From assembly GCA_905214995.1 (NCBI GenBank), contig CAJMOT010000087.1, positions 1 to 9,982 on the forward strand: a DNA stretch of 9,982 bases, given 5' to 3'. The position numbers were made by a program, and so were the translations under genes. Shown here in pieces: positions 6,999 through 9,982 of the stretch (positions are counted from its first letter, which is position 1; every line of letters begins with the position of its first letter). This stretch comes from an uncultured bacterium. Lineage in GTDB: Bacteria; Verrucomicrobiota; Verrucomicrobiia; Opitutales; Intestinicryptomonadaceae. A model generated the notes under the pieces. It saw only the letters and a program-made list of their open reading frames with translations. It was not told the origin of the DNA and did not search any database.

Positions 6999-8525
6999 CT
7001 ATTTTTTCTCGGAGTAAATTCTCAGGTATCCGAAAAATTCCGGAAAGCCCTTTTTGGCGTTCGCAAGCTTGAACTCGAGCTTGTGTTTCCCGTTCGGAAG
7101 CCCGCGGGCCGAGAACAGAAAATCTCTTTCGTTCAAATGCTTGTCGGTAAAAAACTTCGCCGTGCGGATTTTTTCCCCGTCGAGGCTGATCTCGATTTCC
7201 CCCGCGGCTCCCTTTTCCTTTTGGGCTTCGGAGAAATCCTTGAAAGCCTTGTTGAATTCCGGCGATGTTGTGAACGTGACGCCCACGCCCTCAAATTCGA
7301 AGGTCGTCGAATCCGCGAATTTTACGGAGACTATCCTGCGAGAGACTTTGTCCGACGAAGGCGCGTCCTCTTCGAGCGGCATTTCCGTTATAGGCCTTTG
7401 CGGGACGATGATTTTGTCGCCGTCGAATTTTGCGCCGTTTGCCTTCAATACGGCGAGCGCCTGCTTTAATCCGGTTTCGTAGACTTTTTTGGGCGAGTAC
7501 GAGGTTCCCATGAAAAGTCTGTCCTCGCATGCTTCGAGCGGCTTCCTGAATTTTGCGGGGATTTTGGAATATCCCATGGCGGTCGCGAGTATCCCGCCGG
7601 AGCTCGCGGGGTTGCAGTCGGAGTCCAGCCCGCAACGGGTCGAGATGTCTATGGTCTTTTCAAAGTCCCCGTTCCCGTAGAGCAGTCCCAGAAGTATGTA
7701 CGCGCAGTTGTTCGGCGCGTGTATGTGGCAGCTCCCGAAGTTTTCGTCGTGCTTCTTGACGTATTTGTCTTCAAATTTCCGCCATGCGGCCTTCCAGTCC
7801 GAGGGGTCTTGGCGGTGCCATTCTATTATGTCGGACATCATCTTGCGTATGCGGCTTCCGGCGGGCAGCGCTTTGAGCGCCTCCGACGCTACGAACTTCA
7901 TGTCGCCCGATTCGAACGCGAGCGAGTACATCGCCGCCACGTACGCGCCGCAGTAGAGGCCGTCGTTGGAGTTTATCGCTCTCCCCGCGGCCTCGGCGAA
8001 TTTCACCGCTACATTCGGCATCGCGGGCGCCATAAGCCCCGCGTAGTCGGCTTCTATCTGGAAATCTATGTCGTTGTACGTCGGGTTGACTTTCCACGAG
8101 GTCGGCTCTCCCCTCTGGAAGCCGTCGAGCCACGCGAAGCGCGCCGCCCTGTTCGCCGCCCAAAGGTTGTAGGAGGATTCGCCGACGGCGCGGTGAAATT
8201 CGACGAGGGGGGCGTCGAAGCCGAAACGCTCGAACACGTCCATGAATGTGACGTCGAGGTATAGGTCGTCATAGAGTCCGCCGAATATGGTCGTGGTTAT
8301 CGGCCAGTTTTCATTCCACGGAATCTTGACGTCGTCGGGTATTATTTTCTGCCTGTACTTGAATTCCGTGGGGCCGCCGTAGGTGCAGCCGATTATCTGG
8401 CCTGCCCAGCCGCCCTTGATCTTGTCGGCAAGCTCCGTTTTCGTCAGCTCCGCGCTTCCCGCCGCGCACGAGATCGCCGCCGCGGTTAGCGCCAATATTC
8501 CGGCAAATGTTTTTGCGGACGCCAT
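6999..8525 (-). CDS. Secreted ADP-ribosylglycohydrolase-family protein, downstream copy
   Basis: This 508-residue protein starts at ATG 8525, preceded at 7 nt by AGGGA on the minus strand. Residues 1-25 form a signal peptide (cut probably after Ala25; a weak lipobox-like site ends at Cys20). The all-helical family fold opens with KIKGGWAGQIIGCTYGG (35-51). The N-terminal metal motif is YDDLYLD (Asp86, Asp87, Asp91) and the C-terminal one is GLDSDCN (Asp301, Asp303). Known ADP-ribosylhydrolases have TDD and DxDT, so Thr is Tyr in the first motif and Cys in the second. Roughly residues 385-508 form an extra beta-rich domain of unknown role, not found in compact DraG-type enzymes. The family removes ADP-ribose or cleaves related N/O-glycosidic bonds; export suggests another substrate, possibly a furanoside in a glycan (inference). 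It is probably cotranscribed with the upstream paralog. Confidence 0.88.
   Translation of the reverse strand: MASAKTFAGILALTAAAISCAAGSAELTKTELADKIKGGWAGQIIGCTYGGPTEFKYRQKIIPDDVKIPWNENWPITTTIFGGLYDDLYLDVTFMDVFERFGFDAPLVEFHRAVGESSYNLWAANRAARFAWLDGFQRGEPTSWKVNPTYNDIDFQIEADYAGLMAPAMPNVAVKFAEAAGRAINSNDGLYCGAYVAAMYSLAFESGDMKFVASEALKALPAGSRIRKMMSDIIEWHRQDPSDWKAAWRKFEDKYVKKHDENFGSCHIHAPNNCAYILLGLLYGNGDFEKTIDISTRCGLDSDCNPASSGGILATAMGYSKIPAKFRKPLEACEDRLFMGTSYSPKKVYETGLKQALAVLKANGAKFDGDKIIVPQRPITEMPLEEDAPSSDKVSRRIVSVKFADSTTFEFEGVGVTFTTSPEFNKAFKDFSEAQKEKGAAGEIEISLDGEKIRTAKFFTDKHLNERDFLFSARGLPNGKHKLEFKLANAKKGFPEFFGYLRIYSEKK
7402..7502 (-). repeat. Near-identical 101-bp tract between the two ADP-ribosylglycohydrolase genes
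   Basis: It matches 8965-9065 with only two differences that I can count (at 7450 and 7491), both third-position or silent in appearance. It encodes the region around GTSYSPKKVYETGLKQAL. Confidence 0.85.
8365..8419 (-). repeat. Identical 55-bp tract shared by the two ADP-ribosylglycohydrolase genes, copy A
   Basis: It is identical to 9928-9982 and encodes the N-terminal KGGWAGQIIGCTYGGPTE stretch. The match runs to the last base of the window, so its full extent cannot be seen. Confidence 0.9.
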
Positions 8526-8532
8526 AATTTTT

Positions 8533-8537
8533 TCCCT
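8533..8537 (-). promoter_or_regulatory. Ribosome-binding site of the downstream ADP-ribosylglycohydrolase gene
   Basis: The minus strand reads AGGGA, 7 nt before ATG 8525. This supports the chosen start, which also opens the signal peptide. Confidence 0.7.
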
Positions 8538-8561
8538 TTTTTTGAGGTTCGGTTCGCCTTT

Positions 8562-9982
8562 TTATTTTTTATTCGAGAAAACCTGCAAATAGCCCGAAAA
8601 TTCCGGAAATCCCGCTTTGGCGTTCGCGAGCCTGAGCTCGAGCTTGTGCCTGCCGTCCGGAATATCGCGTTCGGAGAATATGAACGCCCTATGGTCGCGG
8701 TATTTTTCGGTAAAGAATTTGGCCGTGCGGATTTTTTTGCCGTCGAGAACAACTTCGATTTCCCCCGCAAAACCCTTGTCTTTTTGGGCCGCGGCGAACG
8801 CCTTGAACGCCTTGCAGAATTCGTCGCCGGGGAAGAGAACCGCGCCTCGCCCGTCAAATTCGAGAACCGCCGAGGCGGAAAATTTCACGGGCATGTTTTT
8901 GCGCGAGACTTCGGCGTCGGACGGCGCGTCCTCTTCGAGCGGCAGCTCCCTTATCGGAGAGAGGGGGACGATGATTTTGTCGCCGTCGAATTTTGCGCCG
9001 TTTGCCTTCAATGCGGCGAGCGCCTGCTTTAATCCGGTTTCGTAGACTTTTTTTGGCGAGTACGATGTTCCCATGAAAAGTTTGTCCTCGCAGGCCTCGA
9101 GCCTCTTTTTGAATTTGGCGGGAATTTTGGAGTAGCCTATCGATGCGCCGAGTATGCCGCACGCGCTCGCGGGGTTGCAGTCGGAGTCCAACCCGCAGCG
9201 CATGGCTATCTCCATGGTCTTTTCAAAGTCGCCGCCGCCGTAGAGCAGCCCCACGAGTATGTATGCGCAGTTGTACGGCGCATGTATGGCGAAAGCCCCG
9301 TAGTTGAAATCGTGCTTCCTGACGTAGTTGTCTTCGATTTTCCGCCAGGCGTACTTCCAGTCGTTCGGGTTTTCGCCGTGCCACCTCACGACGTCGGAGG
9401 CTATTTTGCGCATTCTGCTTTCGGCGGGCAGGACTTTCATCGCCTCGACAACTACGCGCTCCATGTCGTTCGCGGCGAACGCTGCGGCGTACATCGCCGC
9501 CACATACGCGCCGCAGTAGAAGCCGTCGTTGGAGTTTATCGCCCTCCCCGCGGGCTCGGCGAATTTCACCGCGGCGTTCGGCATTGCGGGCGCCATAAGC
9601 CCCGCGAAGTCGGCTTCTATCTGGAAATCTATGTCGTCGTACATGGGATTGACCCTCCACGAAGTGGGCTCTCCCCTTTGGAATCCGTCGAGCCACGCGA
9701 AGCGCGCGGCCTTGTTCGCCGCCCAGAGCTCGTAGGTGGATTCGCCGACTGCCTTTTGAAATTCCGCGCGCGGGGCGTCGAAGCCGAAACGCTCGAACAC
9801 ATCCATGAATGTGACGTCGAGGTAGAGGTCGTCATAGAGTCCGCCGAATATGGTCGCGGTTATCGGGCGGTTTTCGTCCCATTTGATTTTTTCGGAGTCG
9901 GGCATTGTCCTGTGCTGGTATTTCCACTCCGTGGGGCCGCCGTAGGTGCAGCCGATTATCTGGCCTGCCCAGCCGCCCTTGA
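8562..9982 (-). CDS. ADP-ribosylglycohydrolase-family protein, upstream copy, 5'-truncated by window end
   Basis: The frame is open from the window end; the first 25 codons before the internal ATG at 9905 read KGGWAGQIIGCTYGGPTEW, matching residues 37 onward of the paralog, so 9905 is not the start. If it has the same length as its neighbour, the start lies about 106 bases beyond the window, and a signal peptide would be out of sight. The visible part has about 472 residues and the same altered metal motifs: YDDLYLD and GLDSDCN (Asp codons at 9186-9188 and 9180-9182). The C-terminal beta-rich domain is also present. It aligns to the downstream copy at a constant 1563-bp offset with no net gap. 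The gap to that copy is 36 bp with no hairpin, so the two form one transcript. The function is as uncertain as for the paralog. Confidence 0.88.
   Translation of the reverse strand, partial: KGGWAGQIIGCTYGGPTEWKYQHRTMPDSEKIKWDENRPITATIFGGLYDDLYLDVTFMDVFERFGFDAPRAEFQKAVGESTYELWAANKAARFAWLDGFQRGEPTSWRVNPMYDDIDFQIEADFAGLMAPAMPNAAVKFAEPAGRAINSNDGFYCGAYVAAMYAAAFAANDMERVVVEAMKVLPAESRMRKIASDVVRWHGENPNDWKYAWRKIEDNYVRKHDFNYGAFAIHAPYNCAYILVGLLYGGGDFEKTMEIAMRCGLDSDCNPASACGILGASIGYSKIPAKFKKRLEACEDKLFMGTSYSPKKVYETGLKQALAALKANGAKFDGDKIIVPLSPIRELPLEEDAPSDAEVSRKNMPVKFSASAVLEFDGRGAVLFPGDEFCKAFKAFAAAQKDKGFAGEIEVVLDGKKIRTAKFFTEKYRDHRAFIFSERDIPDGRHKLELRLANAKAGFPEFSGYLQVFSNKK
9928..9982 (-). repeat. Identical 55-bp tract shared by the two ADP-ribosylglycohydrolase genes, copy B
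   Basis: This is the partner of 8365-8419 at the constant 1563-bp offset of the gene pair. The window ends inside it. Confidence 0.9.

Noticed and set aside
7719..8264. Plus-strand open frame antisense to the ADP-ribosylglycohydrolase gene
   Set aside because: It is arginine/valine-rich shadow sequence inside a conserved gene, with no domain or supporting context.
8562..9905. Complete ADP-ribosylglycohydrolase starting at ATG 9905
   Set aside because: The frame stays open upstream and encodes the conserved KGGWAGQIIGCTYGG start of the domain, so 9905 is an internal methionine and the gene is truncated by the window.

Overview
The window is almost entirely coding, with high GC, and holds two converging gene blocks. 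The likely source is a carbohydrate-degrading bacterium of the PVC group (Verrucomicrobiota or Lentisphaerota-like), possibly from a gut or other polysaccharide-rich habitat. That guess rests on the gene content (tandem secreted sialate-O-acetylesterase-type enzymes, a GH28-like protein, secreted ADP-ribosylglycohydrolase-like proteins) and the high GC. No taxonomic marker gene is present, so the placement is tentative.

Plus strand, 1-6943: a tightly packed run of five genes. Four are consecutive paralogs of the sialate O-acetylesterase (SASA, SGNH-hydrolase) family; the first is cut by the window edge. The fifth is a glycoside hydrolase family 28-like parallel beta-helix protein. Gaps are 38, 15, -4 and 5 bp, so they are probably one transcript. 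The four genes with a visible N-terminus start with signal peptides, so the products should act outside the cytoplasm. Given the pectinase-like partner, the esterases more likely deacetylate a plant- or host-derived polysaccharide than free sialic acid (inference).

Positions 6944-6998 separate the blocks and hold a strong, nearly symmetric hairpin with A and T tracts. It can terminate transcription from both sides.

Minus strand, 9982-6999: two tandem paralogs of the ADP-ribosylglycohydrolase family, 36 bp apart. The upstream copy is cut by the window end. The downstream copy has a signal peptide. Both carry altered versions of the family's metal-binding motifs.

The most striking feature beyond gene content is repeated local duplication and sequence homogenisation. 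A 256-bp tract is perfectly identical between esterases 2 and 3 although the flanks diverge sharply, a 51-bp identical tract lies in their C-terminal parts, and the ADP-ribosylglycohydrolase pair aligns at one constant offset (1563 bp) with long identical stretches. I saw no tRNA, rRNA, CRISPR array, transposase or integrase.
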